The notes beneath the pieces were generated by a model. The model was not told the DNA's origin and searched no databases. It was given only the letters and a program-made list of their open reading frames with translations. A stretch of DNA of 64,000 nucleotides, taken from positions 50,517,774 to 50,581,773 of the forward strand of contig JAPTYO010000001.1 of assembly GCA_036873135.1 (NCBI GenBank), given 5' to 3'. The position numbers and the translations under genes were made by a program. Origin of the DNA: Clarkia xantiana subsp. parviflora (lineage: Eukaryota; Streptophyta; Magnoliopsida; Myrtales; Onagraceae). Below are positions 34,553-48,486 of the stretch, piece by piece (within the stretch, counting starts at the first letter, position 1; each line of letters begins with the position of its first letter).

Positions 34553-36432
34553 AATTTCAGGTGTCATCTTTAGAAGGCCATAACTTTCTCAATACAAGTC
34601 CATTTTTAAGTAATTTTGTGTCCACAAAAAGTGTATCCAATTTCCTTTAAATCCGCACTACTGGTTTTCGTAGAAAAAAAAATTAAACGTGATCTTTTTC
34701 TTCACTGAACAACGATATCGTGAATGGCTAAACAGATTTGAAGAGGCAACTTATAAAGTTCATAACTTTTTACATCCAACTCCGTTTTCAGTGATCCATA
34801 TATCCATGAAAATCTTAAGTAACATATTTAATTTCATACAAAAATTTCAGATCAAATACAATTGTAACTGACCCGTTTATAACCTTAAACGAGTCTTCCT
34901 ATAATCACAAACATCACCAAAAAGATTGAAGGGCCTATTTCAACGTCCATAATTTAATCTCTACAAGCCCGTTTACGCAATGTTGGTGTCTATAAAAATC
35001 TAATACAATGTACTTTAAGGTTCATAATTAGTTAGACAGTGTAGTGAATTTATTAATCAACGACTACTGTCTAAACATAAACTAGTGATATTATAAATAA
35101 ATAGATTGCCGTAAGAATTAGTTATTTTATTAATCAACGACTACCGTCTAAACAGAAGCTAAGATCTGAAATAGAGTTCCAACTAACTTGCATAACAAAA
35201 GAAACAATTTCCTGAATTCTTGGAATAGTGAAAACTAACTAAAAAAGAAAAGAAAAATATCAGAACAATAATCAACAATCTTAATAATACTACTCCTCAG
35301 CTTGTTGGGCTGCAAACACTAATCTTTTCTCTAAGGTCTTGTACTTTTAGTTGGAAGTGGTTTTGTAAAGATGTGTTGAGATTTATCATGAGTTGGGTTT
35401 TTACTGTAGTTATTATTGTGTTTAAATGTAAGGGTGGCTCACAGGCGGCGGTTAACGTTGGCTAAGCATAAGTCAACATCGTCTTCAACGTAGAGTGAGG
35501 ATTATTTACAAGCAGCAAGGGTCGACTTTGAGAGTTGGTTCTAAATCATCCTTACTCCGTTTTGGGTGCTTTTGGTGTGTATGGAAAGACGTGATAATGA
35601 ACTACATGGACTCCCGAGTTCCGTTTCGGGTTTTTTTGGTGACTATGGAAAGATGTCATAATGAACTATACATGGTATCAAACAAAATGCTCACTCAAAC
35701 TCAGTTCCACCTCTTGGTTCCTTAGCATTTCATTGTGTGAAGAAGATTGATTCCCCGCCCAATATATGAATCCTCAATTGCAACTGCAGATTATTACTGT
35801 TCAATTAATTAATGAATTAAGGTTGTTGAGGTGGCATGTCTTCTAAGACAATTAGACAAGGTCCGACTAATTAACCCGCTCGTGCATGTACCATAATATG
35901 TGGATCACCTGCATATTATTATGATAAGATTTGTCATGTGTTGGTTGTCATTGTTATGGAGACATTGTAGAATTAAAGATTGTTAATTTATGTTGGCAAC
36001 TCATTTTAAAACCAAAGGAAAGGGATGAGGAGGGAATAATAGATGTAAAAATATGCATCGTGCATACATATGCATATGCCATGTTGCAGATCGCTGGCTT
36101 CTCATACTTTTTTCAGTTGAGAATATATCTGTAAGAGATTGAGATTTATAATGTGTTGGTTGCTACTGATGTGGAGACATTGCAGAAACATTGTTCAGCT
36201 GGTATCTCATTTTAAAACCAGAGGAAAGGCATGATGAGGAGAGAGTAGTAGTAGTTGCTTAATTAAATAAGTTTGCAAATTAATTAGAGGAGCTAGCATA
36301 TTCCTCTTGTCTTGTCTCCTCCAATATAATTAATTTCCCGTTATATATATATATGGGTTGATCAAACTAGCTATCAGCACCAAAACTTGAAACACCTTCA
36401 TTGATAGCAAAATAGAATCATTTCCATCAGCA

Positions 36433-37251
36433 ATGGCTTCTTCCTCTTCTTCATTCCACACTAGATCCATCAGCTTGCCTTCGAGTCCTAACTCTAGGGT
36501 TTCCAACATAGATGAAAACCTAAGGAGACTATCCTCCTCATCGGAAGCTTCATCTTCATCCAATATGACCAACAACCTTGGCATGCTTAGAGATTTGTAT
36601 GACTCGGTTGAGGGCTTCCTTGAGTTGCCACGAACTCAACAGGGATTGATCCAAGAAAACAACCGCAGCTCTGTGGATGGATTATTGAATGCATCCCTTT
36701 GCTTCTTGGATGTTTGTGGAACATCCAAGGATGTCTTGTCACAGACCAAACAGCAAGCACAGGAATTGCAGTCACTCTTGCGACGCAAAAGAGATGAATC
36801 CGAGGTTGCAATGGCGGCTGAGAAATACTTAGCTTCTAGGAAGATGTCGAAGAAGGCACTCAACAATTGTTCACGGGATCTGAAGAACAACTGCTCTGCT
36901 TCTTCCAGCTCTGACTCCACATTAAACACTTTGGGGCGAGTTGAGCAAGTTACTATCACTTTGTTTGAGTCCTTGTTGTCCACCATTTCTGGGCCGAAAG
37001 CTCAATCAAAGTGGTCTTTTATAAAGAAGTCCAGCCGTGTGATCAGCTGCGCCGAGGAAGAAGCATCTGAATTCCAGACCGTGGATTGCCTTCTCCACGC
37101 TATTGTCAAGAAGAACACAGTTAAAGACGAAGCACAAAACGAGTTGAGGAAATTTGAGTTGAGCATTCAAGATCTTGAAGACGAACTAGATGCACTTATG
37201 AGATGTATGATCAGAGCCAGGGTGTTTCTCCTCAACATCCTCACTCAGTAA
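36433..37251 (+). CDS. B3: DUF241-family protein
   Basis: 272 aa, same protein as B2, 5085 bp downstream of it. TATA and leader unchanged. Confidence 0.92.
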   Translation: MASSSSSFHTRSISLPSSPNSRVSNIDENLRRLSSSSEASSSSNMTNNLGMLRDLYDSVEGFLELPRTQQGLIQENNRSSVDGLLNASLCFLDVCGTSKDVLSQTKQQAQELQSLLRRKRDESEVAMAAEKYLASRKMSKKALNNCSRDLKNNCSASSSSDSTLNTLGRVEQVTITLFESLLSTISGPKAQSKWSFIKKSSRVISCAEEEASEFQTVDCLLHAIVKKNTVKDEAQNELRKFELSIQDLEDELDALMRCMIRARVFLLNILTQ

Positions 37252-38304
37252 TACTCGATTGAGTCATATATATTAGCTATAGTTTTTTGTAAATACATAG
37301 ATTTGTGTAAAAATAACACAGATGATATTGACAATATATTTACTATAGACATTCATCAGCAATATTATTTCTTCTATTCACTTTCATTAATTTTCACACA
37401 AAATCATAGTTTGTTTCATTAATTACATTGTGAAAAACTTAAAAATGTCTAAACTAAAAGTAACCAGCGCGTCAAGGAAATTTAATTACACTTGCTGTCA
37501 AATTATAGATTCCATGTGCTTTGGAGAAGATGGACACCATTGCTCAATTCAATGTTAAGCACATGGAACTCTTAATCTTCTAATAAAAGATAGCAATTAG
37601 TAATTTCATAATAAATAATTAATGATTAATTTCTTCCAATACAGAGGAGACATTGCAAAAACATCTACACTTAATATTAGTCCACGAATATCATGTTGTT
37701 AAGATTCCCCGTGTTGTCCCCTGCCTGCCTGATACTAGCTAGGGTGTGTGTGATAATGAAAAATTATTGCTCATGTTAATTATATTAATTAATAGTTGTT
37801 AGAACCAACTAAGAGCTGTCATGTCTTCCAGCAGAAGAGAAGATCGATCGACACACTCGTGCATATATTACGGATCGCCAAAAAGAAATAATATTTGATC
37901 TAGTTGTTCCATGTGCTTAGCTCTATCATGTGGAAATGATTTCATATGTTGGGATGGTAGCAAACCATTTGCTATATATGATTCGTGATGTCTCTTAATT
38001 GATTAAGGAGATAGTGTCATTGATCGATCTTTGGAGCCAACCTGTCCTTGGAAGTAATTAAATCACTCGTGCAATTAACTACTAATAAAATGTTAATGCA
38101 TGTGAGGCTCTATTCCGTTGCTACTGATGTGGAGACATCCATTGAAATCCATTCAATTAAAAAGTCTGCCCTATCATGCCAGAAGTTGGATCAGCTTCAT
38201 CAACCCTCCTAATATATAAGCCAGAATGGCAAACCAATCAAACTCAAAAAGCTTCCTTCTTTTCTTTCACTACCAAAAGAAAAAACACACACCAAGAACG
38301 TGAA

Positions 38305-39084
38305 ATGGCTTCCTTAATTTACCACACTCGATCCATCAGCTTGCCTTCAAGGCCAAACCAACAAATACTCGACCTACATGAAAACCTCCGCAGATTATCA
38401 TCTACCGAGGCAACCACTTCATCTTCCTCATCACTGAGCAACAAACTCGGTCTGCTCAGCAATTTGTACGACTCTATGGAGGGTTTCCTCCACTTGCCAA
38501 GTACCCAACAACAGCTGAATAACAACAGGAGTTATTGCGTGTTGGATGCATCCCTCCGCTTCTTGGATGTTTGTGGAACATCCAAGGATGTCTTGTCACA
38601 GACCAAGGAGCAAGCTCAGGACTTGCAGTCGACATTGAGACGCACGAGAGGTCTGGATAAATCCGCTCTCTCAAAGGAGGCCCATAAATACTTAGCTTCT
38701 CGAAAGATTTCAAACAAGGCAGTCTCCAAGTCATTGAAGGATTTGAACAAGAGCAACTACGAGTCCTCCTCCGAATTAACCGTTCTAAGACAGGTCGAGG
38801 AAGCCACCGTTGCAGTGTTGGAATCATTACTATCCTTCATCTCAGGGCCAAGACTTTCCTTGGTGTCCAAGTTAGTGCGTTCAAAGCGTGTGAGCTGCGA
38901 GGAAGATATCAATGAGTTTCACAGAGTGGATTCTGCAATCAAGAAACACATGGCCACGGAGGATGTGCAGAACGAGCTCCGCAAGTTGGAGATCGGGATC
39001 CAAGACATTGAAGAAGAGCTTGAATCTCTTGTGCGCCGGATAATCAGAACCCGTGCATTTCTTCTCAACGTCCTCACCAAGTAG
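38305..39084 (+). CDS. A3: DUF241-family protein
   Basis: 259 aa, same protein as A1. It carries a silent difference (GCCACCGTTG for GCCACAGTTG near 38805) shared only with A4. Upstream variants (CCAGCAGAAG, TTTCATATG) are also shared with A4, which groups units 3 and 4. Confidence 0.92.
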   Translation: MASLIYHTRSISLPSRPNQQILDLHENLRRLSSTEATTSSSSSLSNKLGLLSNLYDSMEGFLHLPSTQQQLNNNRSYCVLDASLRFLDVCGTSKDVLSQTKEQAQDLQSTLRRTRGLDKSALSKEAHKYLASRKISNKAVSKSLKDLNKSNYESSSELTVLRQVEEATVAVLESLLSFISGPRLSLVSKLVRSKRVSCEEDINEFHRVDSAIKKHMATEDVQNELRKLEIGIQDIEEELESLVRRIIRTRAFLLNVLTK

Positions 39085-39459
39085 TTTAGAATTTTTTCAT
39101 GTCATCATCAACAGCTTGCTGGAAATTTCTCTAAATATTTGTTGAGAAATTTCCCTTTGTACATACATACATGATTATACAACAATTAATCATCTTGAAA
39201 TGATATCGTCACATATATACTTGTTTATACATTGGATGGATATATTATACAAATGACAATTGTTAAATATAAGTGTATAATCTGTAATATAATTTTCCTA
39301 ATTGAACTTTTTCCTAGTTTACTTGATTGTATTCACTATATACTGTTGTAATAATTTCGATTATAGAAATATACTGATTTTTACCAAACTTATCGGAGCA
39401 AAAGTTTGCTGCCTCTTAATGTCCGAGTTTGGACATCAACGGTTGGACGCTTAATATAG

Positions 39460-39636
39460 AAGATTGGTACGTAAGCTAAATTGTCTGACATTTACTCGAC
39501 CAAATATTTCTTACTATGCGAGTGTAGTAAGTCTATTCATGTCAGCCCCGCAGACAACCCACTGGGATGCGGCTATTCGAATTCTTTTATATCTCAAAGG
39601 ATCGCACCACTCATTGATGTCGATTGGTCTGGACAT
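39460..39636 (+). mobile_element. Copia RT/RNase H fragment, unit 3
   Basis: Repeat of the unit 1 fragment, carrying the CCCGCAGACAACC variant. Confidence 0.75.
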
Positions 39637-41522
39637 AATTTCAGGTTGAGGTGTCATCTTTAGAAGGCCATAACTTTCTCAATACAAGTCCATTTTTAAG
39701 TAATTTTGTGTCCACAAAAAGTGTATCCAATTTCCTTTAAATCCGCACTACTGGTTTTCGTAGATAAAAAAATTAAACGTGATCTTTTTCTTCACTGAAC
39801 AACGATATCGTGAATGGCTAAACAGATTTGAAGAGGCAACTTATAAAGTTCATAACTTTTTACATCCAACTCCGTTTTCAGTGATCCATATATCCATGAA
39901 AATCTTAAGTAACATATTTAATTTCATACAAAAATTTCAGATCAAATACAATTGTAACTGACCCGTTTATAACCTTAAACGAGTCTTCCTATAATCACAA
40001 ACATCACCAAAAAGATTGAAGGGCCTATTTCAACGTCCATAATTTAATCTCTACAAGCCCGTTTACGCAATGTTGGTGTCTATAAAAATCTAATACAATG
40101 TACTTTAAGGTTCATAATTAGTTAGACAGTGTAGTGAATTTATTAATCAACGACTACTGTCTAAACATAAACTAGTGATATTATAAATAAATAGATTGCC
40201 GTAAGAATTAGTTATTTTATTAATCAACGACTACCGTCTAAACAGAAGCTAAGATCTGAAATAGAGTTCCAACTAACTTGCATAACAAAAGAAACAATTT
40301 CCTGAATTCTTGGAATAGTGAAAACTAACTAAAAAAGAAAAGAAAAATATCAGAACAATAATCAACAATCTTAATAATACTACTCCTCAGCTTGTTGGGC
40401 TGCAAACACTAATCTTTTCTCTAAGGTCTTGTACTTTTAGTTGGAAGTGGTTTTGTAAAGATGTGTTGAGATTTATCATGAGTTGGGTTTTTACTGTAGT
40501 TATTATTGTGTTTAAATGTAAGGGTGGCTCACAGGCGGCGGTTAACGTTGGCTAAGCATAAGTCAACATCGTCTTCAACGTAGAGTGAGGATTATTTACA
40601 AGCAGCAAGGGTCGACTTTGAGAGTTGGTTCTAAATCATCCTTACTCCGTTTTGGGTGCTTTTGGTGTGTATGGAAAGACGTGATAATGAACTACATGGA
40701 CTCCCGAGTTCCGTTTCGGGTTTTTTTGGTGACTATGGAAAGATGTCATAATGAACTATACATGGTATCAAACAAAATGCTCACTCAAACTCAGTTCCAC
40801 CTCTTGGTTCCTTAGCATTTCATTGTGTGAAGAAGATTGATTCCCCGCCCAATATATGAATCCTCAATTGCAACTGCAGATTATTACTGTTCAATTAATT
40901 AATGAATTAAGGTTGTTGAGGTGGCATGTCTTCTAAGACAATTAGACAAGGTCCGACTAATTAACCCGCTCGTGCATGTACCATAATATGTGGATCACCT
41001 GCATATTATTATGATAAGATTTGTCATGTGTTGGTTGTCATTGTTATGGAGACATTGTAGAATTAAAGATTGTTAATTTATGTTGGCAACTCATTTTAAA
41101 ACCAAAGGAAAGGGATGAGGAGGGAATAATAGATGTAAAAATATGCATCGTGCATACATATGCATATGCCATGTTGCAGATCGCTGGCTTCTCATACTTT
41201 TTTCAGTTGAGAATATATCTGTAAGAGATTGAGATTTATAATGTGTTGGTTGCTACTGATGTGGAGACATTGCAGAAACATTGTTCAGCTGGTATCTCAT
41301 TTTAAAACCAGAGGAAAGGCATGATGAGGAGAGAGTAGTAGTAGTTGCTTAATTAAATAAGTTTGCAAATTAATTAGAGGAGCTAGCATATTCCTCTTGT
41401 CTTGTCTCCTCCAATATAATTAATTTCCCGTTATATATATATATGGGTTGATCAAACTAGCTATCAGCACCAAAACTTGAAACACCTTCATTGATAGCAA
41501 AATAGAATCATTTCCATCAGCA

Positions 41523-42341
41523 ATGGCTTCTTCCTCTTCTTCATTCCACACTAGATCCATCAGCTTGCCTTCGAGTCCTAACTCTAGGGTTTCCAACATA
41601 GATGAAAACCTAAGGAGACTATCCTCCTCATCGGAAGCTTCATCTTCATCCAATATGACCAACAACCTTGGCATGCTTAGAGATTTGTATGACTCGGTTG
41701 AGGGCTTCCTTGAGTTGCCACGAACTCAACAGGGATTGATCCAAGAAAACAACCGCAGCTCTGTGGATGGATTATTGAATGCATCCCTTTGCTTCTTGGA
41801 TGTTTGTGGAACATCCAAGGATGTCTTGTCACAGACCAAACAGCAAGCACAGGAATTGCAGTCACTCTTGCGACGCAAAAGAGATGAATCCGAGGTTGCA
41901 ATGGCGGCTGAGAAATACTTAGCTTCTAGGAAGATGTCGAAGAAGGCACTCAACAATTGTTCACGGGATCTGAAGAACAACTGCTCTGCTTCTTCCAGCT
42001 CTGACTCCACATTAAACACTTTGGGGCGAGTTGAGCAAGTTACTATCACTTTGTTTGAGTCCTTGTTGTCCACCATTTCTGGGCCGAAAGCTCAATCAAA
42101 GTGGTCTTTTATAAAGAAGTCCAGCCGTGTGATCAGCTGCGCCGAGGAAGAAGCATCTGAATTCCAGACCGTGGATTGCCTTCTCCACGCTATTGTCAAG
42201 AAGAACACAGTTAAAGACGAAGCACAAAACGAGTTGAGGAAATTTGAGTTGAGCATTCAAGATCTTGAAGACGAACTAGATGCACTTATGAGATGTATGA
42301 TCAGAGCCAGGGTGTTTCTCCTCAACATCCTCACTCAGTAA
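41523..42341 (+). CDS. B4: DUF241-family protein
   Basis: 272 aa, same protein as B2; 5090 bp from B3. Confidence 0.92.
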   Translation: MASSSSSFHTRSISLPSSPNSRVSNIDENLRRLSSSSEASSSSNMTNNLGMLRDLYDSVEGFLELPRTQQGLIQENNRSSVDGLLNASLCFLDVCGTSKDVLSQTKQQAQELQSLLRRKRDESEVAMAAEKYLASRKMSKKALNNCSRDLKNNCSASSSSDSTLNTLGRVEQVTITLFESLLSTISGPKAQSKWSFIKKSSRVISCAEEEASEFQTVDCLLHAIVKKNTVKDEAQNELRKFELSIQDLEDELDALMRCMIRARVFLLNILTQ

Positions 42342-43396
42342 TACTCGATTGAGTCATATATATTAGCTATAGTTTTTTGTAAATACATAGATTTGTGTAA
42401 AAATAACACAGATGATATTGACAATATATTTACTATAGACATTCATCAGCAATATTATTTCTTCTATTCACTTTCATTAATTTTCACACAAAATCATAGT
42501 TTGTTTCATTAATTACATTGTGAAAAACTTAAAAATGTCTAAACTAAAAGTAACCAGCGCGTCAAGGAAATTTAATTACACTTGCTGTCAAATTATAGAT
42601 TCCATGTGCTTTGGAGAAGATGGACACCATTGCTCAATTCAATGTTAAGCACATGGAACTCTTAATCTTCTAATAAAAGATAGCAATTAGTAATTTCATA
42701 ATAAATAATTAATGATTAATTTCTTCCAATACAGAGGAGACATTGCAAAAACATCTACACTTAATATTAGTCCACGAATATCATGTTGTTAAGATTCCCC
42801 GTGTTGTCCCCTGCCTGCCTGATACTAGCTAGGGTGTGTGTGATAATGAAAAATTATTGCTCATGTTAATTATATTAATTAATAGTTGTTAGAACCAACT
42901 AAGAGCTGTCATGTCTTCCAGCAGAAGAGAAGATCGATCGACACACTCGTGCATATATTACGGATCGCCAAAAAGAAATAATATTTGATCTAGTTGTTCC
43001 ATGTGCTTAGCTCTCTATCATGTGGAAATGATTTCATATGTTGGGATGGTAGCAAACCATTTGCTATATATGATTCGTGATGTCTCTTAATTGATTAAGG
43101 AGATAGTGTCATTGATCGATCTTTGGAGCCAACCTGTCCTTGGAAGTAATTAAATCACTCGTGCAATTAACTACTAATAAAATGTTAATGCATGTGAGGC
43201 TCTATTCCGTTGCTACTGATGTGGAGACATCCATTGAAATCCATTCAATTAAAAAGTCTGCCCTATCATGCCAGAAGTTGGATCAGCTTCATCAACCCTC
43301 CTAATATATAAGCCAGAATGGCAAACCAATCAAACTCAAAAAGCTTCCTTCTTTTCTTTCACTACCAAAAGAAAAAACACACACCAAGAACGTGAA

Positions 43397-44176
43397 ATGG
43401 CTTCCTTAATTTACCACACTCGATCCATCAGCTTGCCTTCAAGGCCAAACCAACAAATACTCGACCTACATGAAAACCTCCGCAGATTATCATCTACCGA
43501 GGCAACCACTTCATCTTCCTCATCACTGAGCAACAAACTCGGTCTGCTCAGCAATTTGTACGACTCTATGGAGGGTTTCCTCCACTTGCCAAGTACCCAA
43601 CAACAGCTGAATAACAACAGGAGTTATTGCGTGTTGGATGCATCCCTCCGCTTCTTGGATGTTTGTGGAACATCCAAGGATGTCTTGTCACAGACCAAGG
43701 AGCAAGCTCAGGACTTGCAGTCGACATTGAGACGCACGAGAGGTCTGGATAAATCCGCTCTCTCAAAGGAGGCCCATAAATACTTAGCTTCTCGAAAGAT
43801 TTCAAACAAGGCAGTCTCCAAGTCATTGAAGGATTTGAACAAGAGCAACTACGAGTCCTCCTCCGAATTAACCGTTCTAAGACAGGTCGAGGAAGCCACC
43901 GTTGCAGTGTTGGAATCATTACTATCCTTCATCTCAGGGCCAAGACTTTCCTTGGTGTCCAAGTTAGTGCGTTCAAAGCGTGTGAGCTGCGAGGAAGATA
44001 TCAATGAGTTTCACAGAGTGGATTCTGCAATCAAGAAACACATGGCCACGGAGGATGTGCAGAACGAGCTCCGCAAGTTGGAGATCGGGATCCAAGACAT
44101 TGAAGAAGAGCTTGAATCTCTTGTGCGCCGGATAATCAGAACCCGTGCATTTCTTCTCAACGTCCTCACCAAGTAG
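43397..44176 (+). CDS. A4: DUF241-family protein
   Basis: 259 aa, same protein as A1, with the silent variant shared with A3. Its upstream spacer has a private CT insertion (AGCTCTCTATC for AGCTCTATC near 43012). Confidence 0.92.
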   Translation: MASLIYHTRSISLPSRPNQQILDLHENLRRLSSTEATTSSSSSLSNKLGLLSNLYDSMEGFLHLPSTQQQLNNNRSYCVLDASLRFLDVCGTSKDVLSQTKEQAQDLQSTLRRTRGLDKSALSKEAHKYLASRKISNKAVSKSLKDLNKSNYESSSELTVLRQVEEATVAVLESLLSFISGPRLSLVSKLVRSKRVSCEEDINEFHRVDSAIKKHMATEDVQNELRKLEIGIQDIEEELESLVRRIIRTRAFLLNVLTK

Positions 44177-44551
44177 TTTAGAATTTTTTCATGTCATCAT
44201 CAACAGCTTGCTGGAAATTTCTCTAAATATTTGTTGAGAAATTTCCCTTTGTACATACATACATGATTATACAACAATTAATCATCTTGAAATGATATCG
44301 TCACATATATACTTGTTTATACATTGGATGGATATATTATACAAATGACAATTGTTAAATATAAGTGTATAATCTGTAATATAATTTTCCTAATTGAACT
44401 TTTTCCTAGTTTACTTGATTGTATTCACTATATACTGTTGTAATAATTTCGATTATAGAAATATACTGATTTTTACCAAACTTATCGGAGCAAAAGTTTG
44501 CTGCCTCTTAATGTCCGAGTTTGGACATCAACGGTTGGACGCTTAATATAG

Positions 44552-44728
44552 AAGATTGGTACGTAAGCTAAATTGTCTGACATTTACTCGACCAAATATT
44601 TCTTACTATGCGAGTGTAGTAAGTCTATTCATGTCAGCCCCGCAGACAACCCACTGGGATGCGGCTATTCGAATTCTTTTATATCTCAAAGGATCGCACC
44701 ACTCATTGATGTCGATTGGTCTGGACAT
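44552..44728 (+). mobile_element. Copia RT/RNase H fragment, unit 4
   Basis: Repeat of the unit 1 fragment, as in unit 3. Confidence 0.75.
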
Positions 44729-46614
44729 AATTTCAGGTTGAGGTGTCATCTTTAGAAGGCCATAACTTTCTCAATACAAGTCCATTTTTAAGTAATTTTG
44801 TGTCCACAAAAAGTGTATCCAATTTCCTTTAAATCCGCACTACTGGTTTTCGTAGATAAAAAAAATTAAACGTGATCTTTTTCTTCACTGAACAACGATA
44901 TCGTGAATGGCTAAACAGATTTGAAGAGGCAACTTATAAAGTTCATAACTTTTTACATCCAACTCCGTTTTCAGTGATCCATATATCCATGAAAATCTTA
45001 AGTAACATATTTAATTTCATACAAAAATTTCAGATCAAATACAATTGTAACTGACCCGTTTATAACCTTAAACGAGTCTTCCTATAATCACAAACATCAC
45101 CAAAAAGATTGAAGGGCCTATTTCAACGTCCATAATTTAATCTCTACAAGCCCGTTTACGCAATGTTGGTGTCTATAAAAATCTAATACAATGTACTTTA
45201 AGGTTCATAATTAGTTAGACAGTGTAGTGAATTTATTAATCAACGACTACTGTCTAAACATAAACTAGTGATATTATAAATAAATAGATTGCCGTAAGAA
45301 TTAGTTATTTTATTAATCAACGACTACCGTCTAAACAGAAGCTAAGATCTGAAATAGAGTTCCAACTAACTTGCATAACAAAAGAAATAATTTCCTGAAT
45401 TCTTGGAATAGTGAAAACTAACTAAAAAAGAAAAGAAAAATATCAGAACAATAATCAACAATCTTAATAATACTACTCCTCAGCTTGTTGGGCTGCAAAC
45501 ACTAATCTTTTCTCTAAGGTCTTGTACTTTTAGTTGGAAGTGGTTTTGTAAAGATGTGTTGAGATTTATCATGAGTTGGGTTTTTACTGTAGTTATTATT
45601 GTGTTTAAATGTAAGGGTGGCTCACAGGCGGCGGTTAACGTTGGCTAAGCATAAGTCAACATCGTCTTCAACGTAGAGTGAGGATTATTTACAAGCAGCA
45701 AGGGTCGACTTTGAGAGTTGGTTCTAAATCATCCTTACTCCGTTTTGGGTGCTTTTGGTGTGTATGGAAAGACGTGATAATGAACTACATGGACTCCCGA
45801 GTTCCGTTTCGGGTTTTTTTGGTGACTATGGAAAGATGTCATAATGAACTATACATGGTATCAAACAAAATGCTCACTCAAACTCAGTTCCACCTCTTGG
45901 TTCCTTAGCATTTCATTGTGTGAAGAAGATTGATTCCCCGCCCAATATATGAATCCTCAATTGCAACTGCAGATTATTACTGTTCAATTAATTAATGAAT
46001 TAAGGTTGTTGAGGTGGCATGTCTTCTAAGACAATTAGACAAGGTCCGACTAATTAACCCGCTCGTGCATGTACCATAATATGTGGATCACCTGCATATT
46101 ATTATGATAAGATTTGTCATGTGTTGGTTGTCATTGTTATGGAGACATTGTAGAATTAAAGATTGTTAATTTATGTTGGCAACTCATTTTAAAACCAAAG
46201 GAAAGGGATGAGGAGGGAATAATAGATGTAAAAATATGCATCGTGCATACATATGCATATGCCATGTTGCAGATCGCTGGCTTCTCATACTTTTTTCAGT
46301 TGAGAATATATCTGTAAGAGATTGAGATTTATAATGTGTTGGTTGCTACTGATGTGGAGACATTGCAGAAACATTGTTCAGCTGGTATCTCATTTTAAAA
46401 CCAGAGGAAAGGCATGATGAGGAGAGAGTAGTAGTAGTTGCTTAATTAAATAAGTTTGCAAATTAATTAGAGGAGCTAGCATATTCCTCTTGTCTTGTCT
46501 CCTCCAATATAATTAATTTCCCGTTATATATATATATGGGTTGATCAAATAGCTATCAGCACCAAAACTTGAAACACCTTCATTGATAGCAAAATAGAAT
46601 CATTTCCATCAGCA

Positions 46615-47433
46615 ATGGCTTCTTCCTCTTCTTCATTCCACACTAGATCCATCAGCTTGCCTTCGAGTCCTAACTCTAGGGTTTCCAACATAGATGAAAA
46701 CCTAAGGAGACTATCCTCCTCATCGGAAGCTTCATCTTCATCCAATATGACCAACAACCTTGGCATGCTTAGAGATTTGTATGACTCGGTTGAGGGCTTC
46801 CTTGAGTTGCCACGAACTCAACAGGGATTGATCCAAGAAAACAACCGCAGCTCTGTGGATGGATTATTGAATGCATCCCTTTGCTTCTTGGATGTTTGTG
46901 GAACATCCAAGGATGTCTTGTCACAGACCAAACAGCAAGCACAGGAATTGCAGTCACTCTTGCGACGCAAAAGAGATGAATCCGAGGTTGCAATGGCGGC
47001 TGAGAAATACTTAGCTTCTAGGAAGATGTCGAAGAAGGCACTCAACAATTGTTCACGGGATCTGAAGAACAACTGCTCTGCTTCTTCCAGCTCTGACTCC
47101 ACATTAAACACTTTGGGGCGAGTTGAGCAAGTTACTATCACTTTGTTTGAGTCCTTGTTGTCCACCATTTCTGGGCCGAAAGCTCAATCAAAGTGGTCTT
47201 TTATAAAGAAGTCCAGCCGTGTGATCAGCTGCGCCGAGGAAGAAGCATCTGAATTCCAGACCGTGGATTGCCTTCTCCACGCTATTGTCAAGAAGAACAC
47301 AGTTAAAGACGAAGCACAAAACGAGTTGAGGAAATTTGAGTTGAGCATTCAAGATCTTGAAGACGAACTAGATGCACTTATGAGATGTATGATCAGAGCC
47401 AGGGTGTTTCTCCTCAACATCCTCACTCAGTAA
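46615..47433 (+). CDS. B5: DUF241-family protein
   Basis: 272 aa, same protein as B2; 5092 bp from B4. A 1-bp deletion in the leader near 46549 is private to this copy and leaves the coding region untouched. Confidence 0.92.
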   Translation: MASSSSSFHTRSISLPSSPNSRVSNIDENLRRLSSSSEASSSSNMTNNLGMLRDLYDSVEGFLELPRTQQGLIQENNRSSVDGLLNASLCFLDVCGTSKDVLSQTKQQAQELQSLLRRKRDESEVAMAAEKYLASRKMSKKALNNCSRDLKNNCSASSSSDSTLNTLGRVEQVTITLFESLLSTISGPKAQSKWSFIKKSSRVISCAEEEASEFQTVDCLLHAIVKKNTVKDEAQNELRKFELSIQDLEDELDALMRCMIRARVFLLNILTQ

Positions 47434-48486
47434 TACTCGATTGAGTCATATATATTAGCTATAGTTTTTTGTAAATACATAGATTTGTGTAAAAATAACA
47501 CAGATGATATTGACAATATATTTACTATAGACATTCATCAGCAATATTATTTCTTCTATTCACTTTCATTAATTTTCACACAAAATCATAGTTTGTTTCA
47601 TTAATTACATTGTGAAAAACTTAAAAATGTCTAAACTAAAAGTAACCAGCGCGTCAAGGAAATTTAATTACACTTGCTGTCAAATTATAGATTCCATGTG
47701 CTTTGGAGAAGATGGACACCATTGCTCAATTCAATGTTAAGCACATGGAACTCTTAATCTTCTAATAAAAGATAGCAATTAGTAATTTCATAATAAATAA
47801 TTAATGATTAATTTCTTCCAATACAGAGGAGACATTGCAAAAACATCTACACTTAATATTAGTCCACGAATATCATGTTGTTAAGATTCCCCGTGTTGTC
47901 CCCTGCCTGCCTGATACTAGCTAGGGTGTGTGTGATAATGAAAAATTATTGCTCATGTTAATTATATTAATTAATAGTTGTTAGAACCAACTAAGAGCTG
48001 TCATGTCTTCCAGTAGAAGAGAAGATCGATCGACACACTCGTGCATATATTACGGATCGCCAAAAAGAAATAATATTTGATCTAGTTGTTCCATGTGCTT
48101 AGCTCTATCATGTGGAAATGATTTCAGATGTTGGGATGGTAGCAAACCATTTGCTATATATGATTCGTGATGTCTCTTAATTGATTAAGGAGATAGTGTC
48201 ATTGATCGATCTTTGGAGCCAACCTGTCCTTGGAAGTAATTAAATCACTCGTGCAATTAACTACTAATAAAATGTTAATGCATGTGAGGCTCTATTCCGT
48301 TGCTACTGATGTGGAGACATCCATTGAAATCCATTCAATTAAAAAGTCTGCCCTATCATGCCAGAAGTTGGATCAGCTTCATCAACCCTCCTAATATATA
48401 AGCCAGAATGGCAAACCAATCAAACTCAAAAAGCTTCCTTCTTTTCTTTCACTACCAAAAGAAAAAACACACACCAAGAACGTGAA